From: Strigamia acuminata | Lineage: Eukaryota; Arthropoda; Chilopoda; Geophilomorpha; Linotaeniidae | NCBI GenBank assembly: GCA_949358305.1 | Contig: OX442315.1 | Location: forward strand, 14,412,427 to 14,472,426 | DNA: 60,000 nucleotides | Reading direction: 5' to 3' | Shown: one piece after another, positions 36,701-47,721 of the stretch | Numbering within the stretch: the first letter of the stretch is position 1 | How the letters are laid out: each line of letters starts with the position of its first letter | The notes under the pieces: model-generated | Told to the model about the DNA's origin: nothing | Databases searched by the model: none | The model's input: only the letters and a program-made list of their open reading frames with translations | Program-made: the position numbers and the translations under genes

Positions 36701-39700
36701 CCAATTGCATTGATGTAAATCATGGCCAGACAAAATGCTGAATTTACAAAATCTCTACTTATGAATTTATTATTGGTCCTGTAAATTGGATCGCCGGTCT
36801 GTGTGTGTAAATAACAGAAATGTAATTTTCTATATTTACTTTTTGTTGCAATAAATACCTGTAATAGAAAGTGTACTTGTTGTGGATATTTTTTCACATT
36901 GCCAAGCACATTTTTAGATAGGGCAGCAAGAGCGTCCATTAACGCCAAATTTACAAAAAAGTTAATCTGCTGGCTGGTTGTGTCCTGGCGTAGGTACACC
37001 TTGCTATCTCGAACATCATTTTGGGATACATTACCACGTGTAGTAAACCTTTAAATAGAAAAATGTATTGGGAAAACTATTTGGTATCAGGAGCGATGCC
37101 ATCATAACAAGCAGAAAATAGAATACCATATTTTTTGCGATTAAGAGCCGCGGATCTTATTCAAAACTGCCACTTTTAGCTGCGGCTATTAATCTAGGAC
37201 GGCTCTTATTTCAAATAGTGGCTGATATCAATGTTGCTTTCATTGAACATTCGGTATGTTTGCTCTACGTTCATTTTACTTACCATATATTTAAGTCATT
37301 TTGTGCATTTTAGTTCCCATTAAATTCGTTTTTTGTTGCACTAGTCACAATAACCTTCCTGTAGCCGTCCTCGAATAATAGCCTCTCTCGGTCGCGGCTC
37401 TTATTCGAGGGCGACTCTTAATCGGTAAAATACGGTTAATGCAATTACCTGTCCATTAGAGCGTTAGTGTAATTTTTCCTAATGTGAATAACAGCAACTG
37501 CTTTGCCATTAATGACTAAATCCACACCTTCTTGTAAGGACCCAACAGACAGCTTGAATTTGAGGTAGATGATTATTAGAAATAAAAAATTTCAAAAGTT
37601 ATTTCGCAGTGACTATGTTCACATCTGATGTAAATGTATTGTTTTCATGATGCGCTGGGATTGGTTGAGACCTATTCATGTCGTTCGTTTTCTCAACATA
37701 AGTTTTCTCAAATTTGATGTGTTCGAGGTTTCAGGTTCTTTTTTTCTTACAAGGACTCCCCCCCCCCCCCCCCAGACCTAACCTTATCAGTTTTTAGCAA
37801 AGTCGACGAAATGAAAATTTTCATCAATGTATTTCAATGCATCTCTCAACCAATCACAGCGTATCATGAAGACAATATGTTCACGTCGGACGTGAACGTA
37901 GTCACTTTGTATTTATTTATGTCTGTTACTTGATGAATTGTCTGATTGTCAATGTGGCGCAAATATTTGACTCCCAAGTAATTGTCCTCATTGTATATGG
38001 CTATTGGTATATCGCGTGGCTTTGAACCAAATGCTGAAAAAAGTGCTGATACTTGCACAATCGGAAGAATGAATTGCAGAAGGATCAATCTAGAAAATCA
38101 ATTCAAGAAAAATTATATTTTATTTCCAAGTTCCTTATCCAGCAACAATCAATATTGGGGCAGGGCTTTTCTTAGATGCTCTGAAAAACCTTTTGCCACG
38201 CGTGTCCAAAGATGTCCCACTGGCCATATTTACAAACTACAGGCGCTTCAGGAATCTTTGCGGCCAGGAGTGACTAATGCATCTAACAGAATTATTAATG
38301 CAGGAAGGCAAGTTTCCTGCTCAGATTGTGCTCACCTCATCTTACATTAACTCATAGTTTAGTGAGTGTGATTTCTTTTTTGGTTGGGGCTAAAGGATTA
38401 ATAGTAATACATGTGAATGAAAAACTTAATACTTACATAGGGTTTCTCCGAATTTGATGGAAATTCTTAATAACTAAACCAGAAATTTTTCTTAGACTTT
38501 TGTGTGGTAGGAAGTTTCTCTTCTTTGTTTGTTTTATCTCAATGACTGGCTCTTTGGAATGTGAATAACTTGCATTCTTTATAGAGTCGTATGGTTGAAT
38601 TTCATCTATCTGTTTCAGAAATGTTTATATCATTTAAGTGTAATAAAATTGTTCGAAAAATGTTAATTACATGATCATCATCTTTGCAAAGTTTGTGGTA
38701 AACATTTTCCAGGTTTGGCAGGTGGTAGTGACTTAGAAGAGCATCCGGATTGTCCTCTATTAATATTTTTCCATTTCTCATAAACCCCACCTGAGAGGGG
38801 AATTAATTTAATTTTTGTTAACAGACCATTGGAAAATTATGACATAATGCAGTTTTGTTTTGCAATGCAATGCAATAATTCAGTTATAGTTGCTTTAGCG
38901 ACGCTCGTTTTAGCGAAATTGAATTCAAAAATCCCATATTATCGATTTTGTTTTGGCGACAACGGAGCAATTTTTTTGCAGCGACCTACACGTTTAGCGA
39001 CACAACACAATTGCGACTGGCTCGTTTTAGCGACGTTACACACGATCAACTGGTACGTTTTAGCGATGTAACGCGTCCATATAAAACGTTGCAACAACGT
39101 CATGCGTCCAGATGAAACATTGCAGCACCATGATGCGTCCAGATGAAACGTTGCAGCAACATGATGCGTCCAGATGAAACGTTGCAGTAAGCCATGTTGG
39201 GGTTTTTCGTATGATCATGGTGTTGCGTCAGGAACAGGCAGATACTGAACAGACCATTGAAGAAGTTTTTCGAGGAGTTCCCACGCCTAAGACACCTCGA
39301 GTAGAACAAAGGCGCCAAGCTAGGATGTGCAGATTACTAATACCATGTTCACACCAACGGATCGAGTTTGGCTGGATCTGATCTGCCCGATCAAATCCAA
39401 CTGAACAGAGTTCCAATATTCATTTGGATGGAGTTGTGTTCGCACCAAAATGTGATTCAATCAAACCAAACTGGGTTTTAGTAGCAACAGGTTTTAGAAA
39501 CACCTCACTACAATGGCTGCCATTTTATTATCGAATAATGCGCAACAATGGAATGTTACAGACTGCTGACATTATTTAATGAATTCCAATCCGAAGCCAA
39601 TTGTCGAATCGAGTTGTGGGAACTTGATTGACGAACGGAGTTGTTGGGCACATCTAGATCCATGAGCGGAGTTCAGTGTTTACACCAATCTTGGATCTAG

Positions 39701-42700
39701 ATCCACAGCTTTATATGAGATTCAAAAGCTTGGCGTGAACGTGGTATTAGGAGTAGGCAAACAGTGCTCGTACTGCAGGTCCTAAAAGGCATTTTTCGCT
39801 GCTACAAATAGGCCAGAGTTCTGATTTGTTTTTCCAATAACATTTTTATATTTGTTTACTATGATTTTATTCACCATTTTAGCGATTATCACATTAGCGA
39901 TCACGTCATTTTATCGATTTTTGTGTCGCTAAAATGATATGGTTGCTAAAATGGGTTACCACTAAAATAAAGTACATTCCAATGTGGCGATCATATGATT
40001 GTATCACTTGACCTCATTTTTCCAAAGGCCTATTGTGTTGTTCGGCCTAGTGCCTAACGCTCTTTTTATGAAAAAATATTCTCCAACTTACTTTGTTGGC
40101 TTGCCGTGCTTCTTCTATGTAATGTGTGGTAATGACAACAGTTACTTGTTTTCTTTGGCATAAATTGACCAAGTGCTTCCATATGCTTTTATTATGATAA
40201 TTTTATAAGATATTTAAACTGGCAATTTTGTACTTAATTATTACAAACCTCTCTCTTAATATGGGGTCAACTCCTACAGTCGGTTCATCCAAAATGAGCA
40301 AAGGTGGTTCATGCAGAAGAGCAACTGCGAGTGAAACTCTTCGTTTCTGACCTCCACTGTAATCAAAGACATTGTTATATTTTATTGAATACCAATTCTA
40401 AGTATGTTGCTGATGGATCCAATCAAGTTTATTCTGACTCCACTTATGATCAAAATAACTCGAAAGTGACGTCATTTTGCGGACAAATGGCAAATTGTTC
40501 AAGTTCAAAAATGGGTATATACTTGTAGTCATGGTAAACAACCCGCCATTTGTCTGAATAAATTTGTAATGTTGCAACAAAAGACAACTCAGAAAAAATG
40601 GCCGATGGGAAGTCCTGTAGTTCATCGTCCTATGTTTTATTAATGTACAGCCCCCGGACAAAAGTCCTGCAACAGAGCAATTTTTTCACTTACTTCAAAC
40701 TTTGATGGCATCTAGCATAAAAACCATGACAGCTAGAGCAATTAAACTTTAAAAATTGAAAAGCCCTATCTTTTTAGACTTTATAACATCAGCTGAAAAC
40801 ATCTTTATTCAGTACGAAAAAAACAAAAATAAAAAATACACCAGAGACAAAAGTCCTGCAACACAACAAAATTGGTACAAAAGTCCTGCAACTTCTGCTA
40901 AAACTCTCTTTCCCCTCAATATATGGGATTGGCATAAACCATACACGTGATATACTGTATAATAATTTGCATATTTGCAAGTGATTGCCTATCATTCACT
41001 AATTTTGTAAGCAATAAGCTTTTTAAGCAATGGCTGCAAAATGCACACCTATTGAGTTCGGAGTGAGAAAATTAATAATTAAAAAGCATTCCGAAGGCAT
41101 TTCCAATGCACAAATTGCAAGTCAAATAGGAATTCATCGTTCGACTTTGGGCAGAATTATCAAGACTCATGAAGAAACCGGAAAATGCAATGCGAGATTA
41201 AGGTCAGGTCGTCCACGCCATACAAAAAGACAGAAGACAACATCCTCAGAAGTCTTGTGAAGAAATCCAGGAAAGATTCTGCCAGAAAAATAACAGCTAA
41301 ATGGATTGATATAATAAAAAAACCTGTATCTGAAAAATTAACAAGGCGCCGACTCCAGGAAATGGGATATGGATTTCGAGTTGCAAAGAAGAAGCCACTT
41401 CTCACACGTGCAATGCAAAAAAAAACGAGTTTTATGGTGTCAGAAACATAAAGATTGGACTGTTTAACAGTGGAGACAAGTTATCTTCAGCGATGAGTCG
41501 CAATTTTGTTTGTTTAAAGATGGGAAAACTACAGTTTTAAGAAAAAAGGGAGAAGAATTCCATCCCCATTGCATTTCAAAGACTGTCAAATTTGCACCTG
41601 GGATAATGGTTTATGGAACCATGACAGTAAACGGACTTGGAAGCTTAGAAACTGTGAAACAAAGCATTAATGCAGAGGTTTACATCAATGTTTTGGATAA
41701 TTGCCTCATTCCAACCGCCAAACACTATTTTCCGGATGGCAGTTACATCTACCAACAAGATGGTGCGCCTGCTCATAGGGTGAAAGTATGGGAATTGATG
41801 TGTTGGACTGGCCAGGAAACTCACCGGACCTTAATAGTATCCATCCCTAGAAGGATTACAGCAGTTTTGAAAGCTAGAGGTGGAGCCACGAAGTACTGAG
41901 AAGAAAGTTGCAGGACTTTTGTACCAATTTTGTTGTGTTGCAGGACTTTTGTCTCTGGTGTATTTTTTATTTTTATTTTTTTCGTACTGAATAAAGATGT
42001 TTTCAGCTGATGTTATAAAGTGATTCTAGTCTAAAAAGATAGGGCTTTTCAATTTTTAAAGTTTAATTGCTCTAGCTGTCATGGTTTTTATGCTAGATGC
42101 CATCAAAGTTTGAAGTAAGTGAAAAAATTGCTCTGTTGCAGGACTTTTGTCCGGGGGTTGTAGATGTACAGAGTAGTTACCGTATTTCTTCGAATTAATG
42201 TTGCCCTGGATTAAAAGCTGCAGCTAATTATTCGAAGAGATTCATCAAAAAATTACTGGTTTATGTAATTACTTTTGGGAAAGAAAAATTTATTTTGGTA
42301 TTTAAATGGTGTAAATACAATAATATAAAAATTGATAACAAAAACAGCATCAATGTAAAGAAAATTGCGTCGGCAGTAAGTAGGCGCGGCGTACGCTTTG
42401 GTATGCGTTTCAATTTATTTTAGGTTCATACTGGTGTTCACACTAGACGTAACACAACACGAGGAAAAATTAGTCAAACACAACGTAGAGTCTGTTCACA
42501 CTGTAGGGCATGTGTGAACAGAGCTGAACCAATTGACGTTGCGTCTGGTCAATGAGATGGTTTCAATGAAACCTGGAATTGGATCTAGTTCTAGACCTAG
42601 TTCCAGAATCTGAAAATGGCGGCCTGTTTGCATGTGGCAAAGTCTCGCCAACCAGACGTGAATTGATGAGAGTTGGAGTCGGATCATGATTAGTTGGTCG

Positions 42701-45700
42701 CAAGACCTTTCCTTGCGTTGCGTCGCTTACTTCAACTGGTAGTTTTATCAGGAATTGGCGTCAACGTCAAGAATTTTTAGACGCAAGCAGCTTGCGTTGT
42801 GTCAGTTTTCTTGCACTGCCTCTAGTGGAAGCATAAGTGTGAACTTAGGTTGCTCTCGATTTTAGGTCGTGGCAAAAAATTGTGTTTGCAGTTATACTTG
42901 TAAGCCGCGACTTTTAATCGAAGAAATAGGATAAGTGCTTTTTCTAAGGAAAACTCTTATGAGTTATTTCTCCAGGAAGAATTGTATTAACAATATGGAG
43001 TTGTCAGGAATTGGACAAATTGATCACAACAACAGCACTTTTTAATACGTTCGTTTTTATCCTTACCTAAGTTGCTCTGTGATTCTGTTACCAGGTGGTA
43101 AATCAAGTAAAGTTGTGAGAGAATGAATACTATTCTTCACTTCATGTTTACTCATGTGATGTAAACGACCAAAGTAATTCAAAATTTCTGAGATGGATAA
43201 TTGTTGGTACAAAGCTAACTCCTAGAAACATTTAAAAACTCAGCTGTAGCCCTGTTTTGGAAAGAAATAATAAAAAATAAAAATAATATTAATATTTACC
43301 TGTGGCATGTAGCCTAGTCTGGATCCAGGTACACCGCATTCTTTCGAACCAAGTGTCTGACCAAAAATTTCTATTATTCCTTTATGAGGATAAGATCTGC
43401 CAACAACACATCTGAGTAGACTGGTCTTGCCACAGCCACTGGGTCCAAGAATCCCATAACTAAACAACCATAAGCTAAGATTAACTCGGAAAATTTTGGG
43501 ATATTATGAATTTTATTTTCTTTAGCTATTTTGGATTTATTATGAGTAAAGATCATATAATTGTATGCTAAATGAAATTTGTTATATGCGCATGTAATAT
43601 GAACCAAAAATTCCATTCCATGCAGTCTAGAATATGAAAATACACAAAGTAAATTTCTTAGCCAGCCTCCTAATTATAAGGTACCGTATGGCAGTTTTAG
43701 AACTTCAAAGCTTTAATCACTGCAACAGGAACTTAATAGACAAAGAAAAGTGAACAACAATAATCATGCACAATGATCTAATCTCGGAAAATAAAATCTT
43801 GAAATACTTTTAAACTACAGCAAAAAGTAGGCATGTGTGTTATTACTATTTTGCAATGTGTTGCAAGAAATATCGCAAAAGCTGCACCCAAAAGATTATT
43901 AGTGATGTTTCGGTCACGTTTTGGTGACTTTGGTCACGTTTTATGCTAGGTTCCCACTTGACTGAAACAGAGCAGAAAATTCAGTTTTCTGGCCAGTAAA
44001 TTTTCTGCTATGACGTCACTTCCTCCTATTTGGGCAGAAAATAGGGAGGAGAAAAAATAGACTTTATTCCTATTTTTTCTGCTACAGAAAACTCCACAAG
44101 ACAATCACATGATTTTCTGCCCAGTGACGTCATATTGACCTTTGTGCAAAATTTATGAAAAATGGCTTTCCGATCTAAAGTCAATAAGAAATTGTTTCAA
44201 ATAATTTTGTGTTCAAAAACCCACATGCGTTTGATCGAAATCATCGAATACAGGTAAAAAGTGCGTAGATTCGGCAGAATACGGGCCGCATTTGATCAAT
44301 CAAAACGTTTTTAGATCGAATGTCGTAGAAACGTAACGTTTCTTGGACTACAAACTAGGGAAATTTCCTAAATACAGACAACAAACTAAGGAAATTCCAT
44401 AAATACAGACGACAAACTAGTGAAATTCCCAAAGTACAGACAACAAACTAGAGGAATTTCCTATACACAGACAACAAACTAGAGGAATTTCCTATACACA
44501 GACAACAAACTAGAGGAATTTCCTAATTACAGACAAATCTGAATTCGAATGTGAATTCAAATATAACACCATCGTTTTGTATTCGAATACAACACGATGG
44601 TGTTATATTCGAATTTTTTGACTGTGTTTACAAATTTGAGGTTTTTTTAAAAACTCGAATACAACACCATCCTGCACTATTCGGGTTAAGACGGTAGTGC
44701 ATAGTTTTCACGCGAATCTGCGCACTTTTTACCTATTTTGGATTGATCGAATGCGGCCTGTATTCTGCCGATTGCCCGTGCATAGTTCTGACGCGAATCT
44801 ACGCACTTTTTACCTGCTTCGGATTGATCGAATGCGCCCCGTATTCTGCCGATTGCCCGAGCATAGTTTTCACGCGGATCTACGTACTTTTTATTCGCTT
44901 TGGATTGATCGAATGCGGCCCGTATTCTGCCAATTGCCAGTGCATAGTTTTCACGCTAATCTGCGCACTTTTTACCTGCATTCGATCAGTAGCACGTGGT
45001 AAACGATTTTTTGAAACAAATTAATACAAATTTCCATCAATACTTTTCTGCCCACTTTTCTGCCAGATGGGAACCAACAGCAGAATAGATAAATTTTCTG
45101 TCCTGAAAACTTTCTGCCCTGAAAATTTTCTGCTGGCAGAATTCAGTCAAGTGGGAACCTAGCATTAGGCACTTTAGTAAAGTTTCGACCACGTTTTGGT
45201 CACATTTAGGACAAAAACTTTGTAAAGACTCTTTATGCTCAAAACGTGACCGAAATCTCACCAAAAACCTGCGGTTTTGCGGTATTACGTTATAACGCAA
45301 TGCATTATTTTTTGGAACAACATAACCGATATTTCGAACAAGCCTAGCAAAAAGCTAGATCAAGATACAATTCAGACTCCAGATGGCTATAAGGAAAGAA
45401 AATGCTGATATTTTTTTTCCGGCGGCTTGGGGCCCCTGATGGGTGGGGGCATCCCCCCCCCAATCAATTGCTTGTTTTGCTTGTGCGTAAATCTGGCGTA
45501 TGTGTCGAAAGATCCAAAATGCACTATATTTTTGAAATTAGATGGACACAAGCAGTTTAAAAATCAGTTTAAATATGTTGTTTAAAATATTACATACTCT
45601 AAATGTGGTTATGAATTCGTCGAGTGACTGTACTGCTGTCGTGAATAGCCAAGTTATCAACTGACACACGAAGTCTAACAAAAGAAAATAAATGTGCTTA

Positions 45701-45819
45701 GCTTACATAGTTCCTGCTTCTACGCTCAAATTGACATCCTGAAGTATGCGGATTTTAGCAGACCCATAGCTTAAATGCACTTGCTTTAAAGAAATTGCAG
45801 GTCCAATGTAATTCTCCAT
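33739..45819 (-). CDS. ABCG/ABCH-type half-transporter, gene B (14 exons, 672 aa)
   Basis: Exons in transcript order: 45707-45819, 43300-43459, 43067-43221, 40249-40356, 40092-40185, 38671-38790, 38437-38609, 37930-38089, 37449-37552, 36859-37048, 36636-36798, 36404-36580, 36263-36349, 33739-33953. They sum to 2019 nt, in frame throughout. The start is MENYIGPAI, with an in-frame TAA two codons upstream. Walker [10 protein letters not shown] (residue 43 on), GYMPQ, SGGQKRR signature, [13 protein letters not shown] and [12 protein letters not shown] are all intact, as are the membrane exons 8 and 11-14. The long extracellular-type segment in exons 8-10 contains NVSQN. It is a close paralogue of gene A; 12 of 14 exons plus exon 1 have the same length and only exon 7 differs (173 against 197 nt). 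Introns 1, 3, 5 and 13 are swollen by transposons. Likely a plasma-membrane lipid or xenobiotic exporter, by family only. Confidence 0.9.
34296..34687. mobile_element. Long-arm inverted-repeat element in gene B intron 13
   Basis: Arms of about 66 bp (34296-34361 and 34622-34687) starting tatactcgagttgcactcaa, with TA next to each outer end. Interior is non-coding. A partial relative lies at 2061-2166. Confidence 0.8.
35161..35887. mobile_element. Pogo-like MITE in gene B intron 13 (contains a second MITE)
   Basis: Reverse-oriented relative of the 783-1382 element (right end in reverse cagttgaaacccttcataac; core gttggccagccat). Flanked by TA (35159-35160, 35888-35889). Gene A intron 13 shows the empty site at about 48610-48623 (ataatatgaTAgttttaaat). 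Confidence 0.85.
35479..35659. mobile_element. TACCGTACTGCCTCATT-type MITE nested in the pogo-like MITE
   Basis: 181 bp, ends taccgtactgcctcattaaa and, in reverse, taccgtactgcctcatttaa. GC-rich interior with a run of about 11 G. Confidence 0.85.
37124..37436. mobile_element. TACCGTATTTTACC-type MITE in gene B intron 9
   Basis: 313 bp, left taccatattttttgcgatta, right cgactcttaatcggtaaaat then acggt. Gene A intron 9 has the empty site (agaaaatacaaTAattgcaa, about 50072-50085), so the target is TA. Confidence 0.85.
39075..39190. repeat. 31-bp tandem repeat, about 4 copies
   Basis: Unit atgcgtccagatgaaacgtt then gcagcaacatg, increasingly regular towards the right. Confidence 0.85.
39337..39752. 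mobile_element. Nested MITE with ends CTAATACCAYGTTCAC
   Basis: Left ctaataccatgttcacacca, right in reverse ctaataccacgttcacgcca. Interior has repeated gatctagatcc-type palindromes; non-coding. Confidence 0.75.
40648..42160 (+). mobile_element. Degenerate Tc1-type transposon in gene B intron 3
   Basis: 1513 bp, terminal inverted repeats of about 250 bp (40648-40893 and about 41906-42160), flanked by TA on both sides (40646-40647, 42161-42162). Each inverted repeat carries the 16-bp direct repeat ACAAAAGTCCTGCAAC three times (ends and inner edge), the IR/DR arrangement known in some Tc1 families. The matching position in gene A intron 3 (about 54249-54255, attaatgTAgatgtac) is the uninterrupted target. 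Confidence 0.93.
41030..41899 (+). pseudogene. Tc1-type transposase, frameshifted
   Basis: The N-terminal helix-turn-helix part is intact ([15 protein letters not shown], then [22 protein letters not shown]). It then breaks by a shift near 41225, a shift in a poly-A run near 41413-41423, an in-frame TAA at about 41464 (WTV, stop, QWR) and a shift near 41790. Catalytic motifs IFSDES and [10 protein letters not shown] remain. The third motif reads SPDLNSIHP then stop, so the PIENLW glutamate is lost. It encodes no working protein. Confidence 0.9.
42178..42933. mobile_element. TACCGTATTTCTTCGA-type MITE in gene B intron 3
   Basis: 756 bp, left taccgtatttcttcgaatta, right in reverse tatcctatttcttcgattaa. 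A second inverted-end unit is nested at about 42421-42849 (taggttcatactggtgttca and gtgtgaacttagg). It is also present in gene A intron 3, so it predates the duplication. Confidence 0.85.
44345..44535. repeat. 31-bp tandem repeat, about 6 copies
   Basis: Unit cacagacaacaaactagagg then aatttcctata; right copies are near-identical and left copies diverged. Confidence 0.88.
44536..44696. mobile_element. Right half of a TACCGTCTTCACCCGAA-type MITE
   Basis: Matches 33266-33423 (aattcgaatataacaccat-like run, ggtttttttaaaaactcga, actattcgggttaagacggt). The left half has been replaced by tandem repeats. Confidence 0.75.
44697..45000. repeat. 81-bp tandem repeat, about 3.7 copies
   Basis: Unit gtgcatagttttcacgcgaa through gattgccc, an exact multiple of 3, so frames stay open (27-residue periodic peptide). 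An inverted partial unit lies at 44253-44310. Intronic and not taken as coding. Confidence 0.85.
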
Positions 45820-46120
45820 ATATTATTCGTGATCAAAGATTTACTTCTGGTTGAACACAAATCAGTTCTCGAATCGCTTTAAGTTCAGATTACCTTATAT
45901 ACACACCTACGATGTACGGTTTCTTATAAAAAGTTTGGAAGATCTCAGCACTCGACCAATCGGCTGCTTTGATAATATGACTCAGGGATACACCTCTGCT
46001 TGCTGCAAACGAGGTGAAAGCTGCCCTAGTAGAATGGGCAGTAAAAATTGAGGTATCAACACTGGCATTACCGAAGGTGCTTTTTATCCATCTGGATATA
46101 GTATAGTAGAAGAGACTGCC
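45820..46120. other. Upstream region of gene B
   Basis: The first 70 bases (ggttgaacacaaatcagttc, ctcgaatcgctttaagttca) are conserved with the region before gene A (56985-57050), so they are probably 5' UTR or promoter. The rest shows nothing. Confidence 0.5.
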
Positions 46121-46310
46121 TCAAAAAGAATTTATGCCAAAAAAAACGAGTAACTGTTGTCATTATCACACATTACATAGAAGAAGCATGGCAAGCTAAA
46201 AAAGTGAGTTAGAGAATATTTTTTTAAATTATAAAGCACGTTGGGCACTCGGCCAAACAACACAATAGGCCTTTGGAAAAATGGGGTCAGGTGATACGAT
46301 CATACGATTG
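46121..46310 (+). pseudogene. Inverted stray copy of ABC exon 5 plus flanking intron
   Basis: On the plus strand, 46129-46196 reads NLCQKKRVTVV then IITHYIEEAWQAKK, followed by a GTGAGT donor. This is exon 5 (H-loop exon) in the opposite orientation to every other ABC exon here. The next 110 bases match intron 5 of gene B (about 39986-40090) in reverse complement, including the stretch around ggcctttggaaaaatg. A weaker trace of the same intron block recurs at 57360-57440 upstream of gene A. It is an inverted duplication, not a usable exon. Confidence 0.7.
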
Positions 46311-46540
46311 CTCCCTCGCTATGAGAAACACAAAAACATTATGACATAATTTGGAGTTTTATTATTGTGGGCGGAACAAAATTACAATAGCCAAGGGAAG
46401 TTTTTTCATTGGTGTCCAAAACACATGCTTGTAAATATATTGTTAGCAAGCTGTGCCATTACCGTTTTTAGTAGCTTGAATTTAAAATATTTTTTAACTT
46501 CAGTTAAAAAATATTTTCCTCAAGAAAAATGTTTAAAATT

Positions 46541-47099
46541 ACTCGTTTTGTTGGCTTGACGTGCTTATTCAATGTAATGAGTGGTGATAGATAACAAGTC
46601 ACCGCTCTTTTGCGACATAATGTTACCAAGTGGTTCCAAATGCTTAAATTTGTATTGGTGTAGTACAGAAGTTCCCAAACTTTTTAGCTTCGCGACCCAT
46701 TTTTAAGCAAGGCGATCATCTGCACCCCACTTCATCTACCAGTGCATTAAATATTTCATAAATGAACCACTAAATATCCATAATAGGAATGATTCTAAGC
46801 ACACAAACTGAAATGATTTGAATTTGGCAGTTATGCACTGTGTAGATAGAATAGACTCTTCTAGGCGACAAGATAAGCGCACTATTCTAGAGGGGGCGTC
46901 ATGTCAAGTTAGTTAGATTATGCCATTGCGCCCCATCAAAAATCAGCTGGTGCCCCACCAATGAGGCGCGCCTCACAGTTTGGGAAACGCTGGTGTACAG
47001 TAGTATATTAGGACATTAGGACTTAATATTGGATCAACTCCTACACTTAATTCGTCCAAAATGATCAATTTTGGCTTGTGCAGAAGAGCATTCTCATGG
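46541..47099 (-). pseudogene. Broken ABC-transporter NBD fragment upstream of gene B
   Basis: This is the counterpart of the fragment upstream of gene A. An exon 4 relic at about 47021-47099 reads ALLHKPKLIILDEL then SVGVDPI, so here the glutamate codon survives but the following proline is changed. An exon 5 relic at 46541-46642 is interrupted by small indels. A 327-bp hAT-like element (46666-46992) has landed between them; the other copy is uninterrupted at this point. Same gene order and position as upstream of gene A, so the fragment predates the A/B duplication. Confidence 0.75.
46666..46992. mobile_element. hAT-like MITE inside the gene B-side pseudogene
   Basis: 327 bp, ends CAGAAGTTCCCAAACT and its inverse (CAGCGTTTCCCAAACT). 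Left flank gtgtagta, right flank gtgtacag. The matching pseudogene upstream of gene A reads ttggtgtagtatattagg without the element. Confidence 0.82.
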
Positions 47100-47676
47100 A
47101 GCCCATTCACTTATCTGCAGAATGATTGTAGACTGCAAGATTAGAAAAATTTGAGCAAAAAAAGCAAGTCATTGACACATTTTCATTAAATGTTTTAAAA
47201 TTGTTTTTGTTTATAAAGAAATGAACAAAGTGAATATTTAAATATATAATTCTTTTAACTCTCTCTAGTCCGGACACGTGGCATTTGTCCGGACCAGAGA
47301 GCGCACGGTCAGTGAACAGAATATTGCCTAGACCGGACAAGTTACTGGGACCCATCCTACATCCGGGCTACAGAGCTTATACTGTAATTCTCTTCAGAAT
47401 ATCTAGAAAACTCAACTTTCTGGCCCAAATTCTACCATAATTATTCATCCAGGTGTTTTTGGTTTTGTCACCAAAGCTTTGTAACTGAAGTTACCAAAAG
47501 TTGGTAATTTCATGTATATTGGCGTTCTGCTTAAAGCAGGGTAACTTACACGATTCCTGTTTCCACACACATGTTGAGACCACGCATGTGTTAACGTGTG
47601 CATGTGAACTACCCTGTACACGCTTGAACAACAATGAGTTGAGATTAATAATCGAATCTGTAGTATACAGTAGCAG
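47100..47676. other. Spacer between the pseudogene and gene A's 3' end
   Basis: Contains an inverted pair ctctagtccggaca/tgtccggaccagag (about 47262-47303). Otherwise unremarkable; its right end is the 3' UTR block shared with gene B. Confidence 0.5.
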
Positions 47677-47682
47677 TTTATT
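47677..47682 (-). promoter_or_regulatory. Polyadenylation signal, gene A
   Basis: AATAAATAAA on the minus strand about 40 nt after the stop, in the same conserved block as gene B. Confidence 0.6.
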
Positions 47683-47721
47683 TATTGGTGAAGTTCTGTT
47701 ATGAAATGGATACATAAGATT

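Larger units (their letters stand above)
38870..39975. mobile_element. Probable composite MITE in gene B intron 5
   Basis: Both edges carry repeated ttttagcga/tcgctaaaat motifs in inverse orientation (ctcgttttagcgaaat near 38905; tgtcgctaaaatgatatggt near 39922), but exact ends are unclear. It contains a 31-bp tandem array and a nested element (listed separately). Confidence 0.5.
43944..45165. mobile_element. MITE with ends TGCTAGGTTCCCACTTGAC in gene B intron 1
   Basis: Left tgctaggttcccacttgact, right in reverse atgctaggttcccacttgac, followed on both sides by ttttctgcc-rich inverted stretches. About 1.2 kb because other repeats have expanded or inserted inside. Absent from gene A intron 1. 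Confidence 0.8.

Noticed and set aside
44697-45002. 101-codon periodic open frame
   Set aside because: The 81-bp tandem unit is a multiple of three, so openness in two frames follows from repetition; it lies inside an intronic MITE.
47262-47303. ctctagtccggaca / tgtccggaccagag inverted pair as a terminator or MITE
   Set aside because: Short, no target duplication, no second copy in the window.
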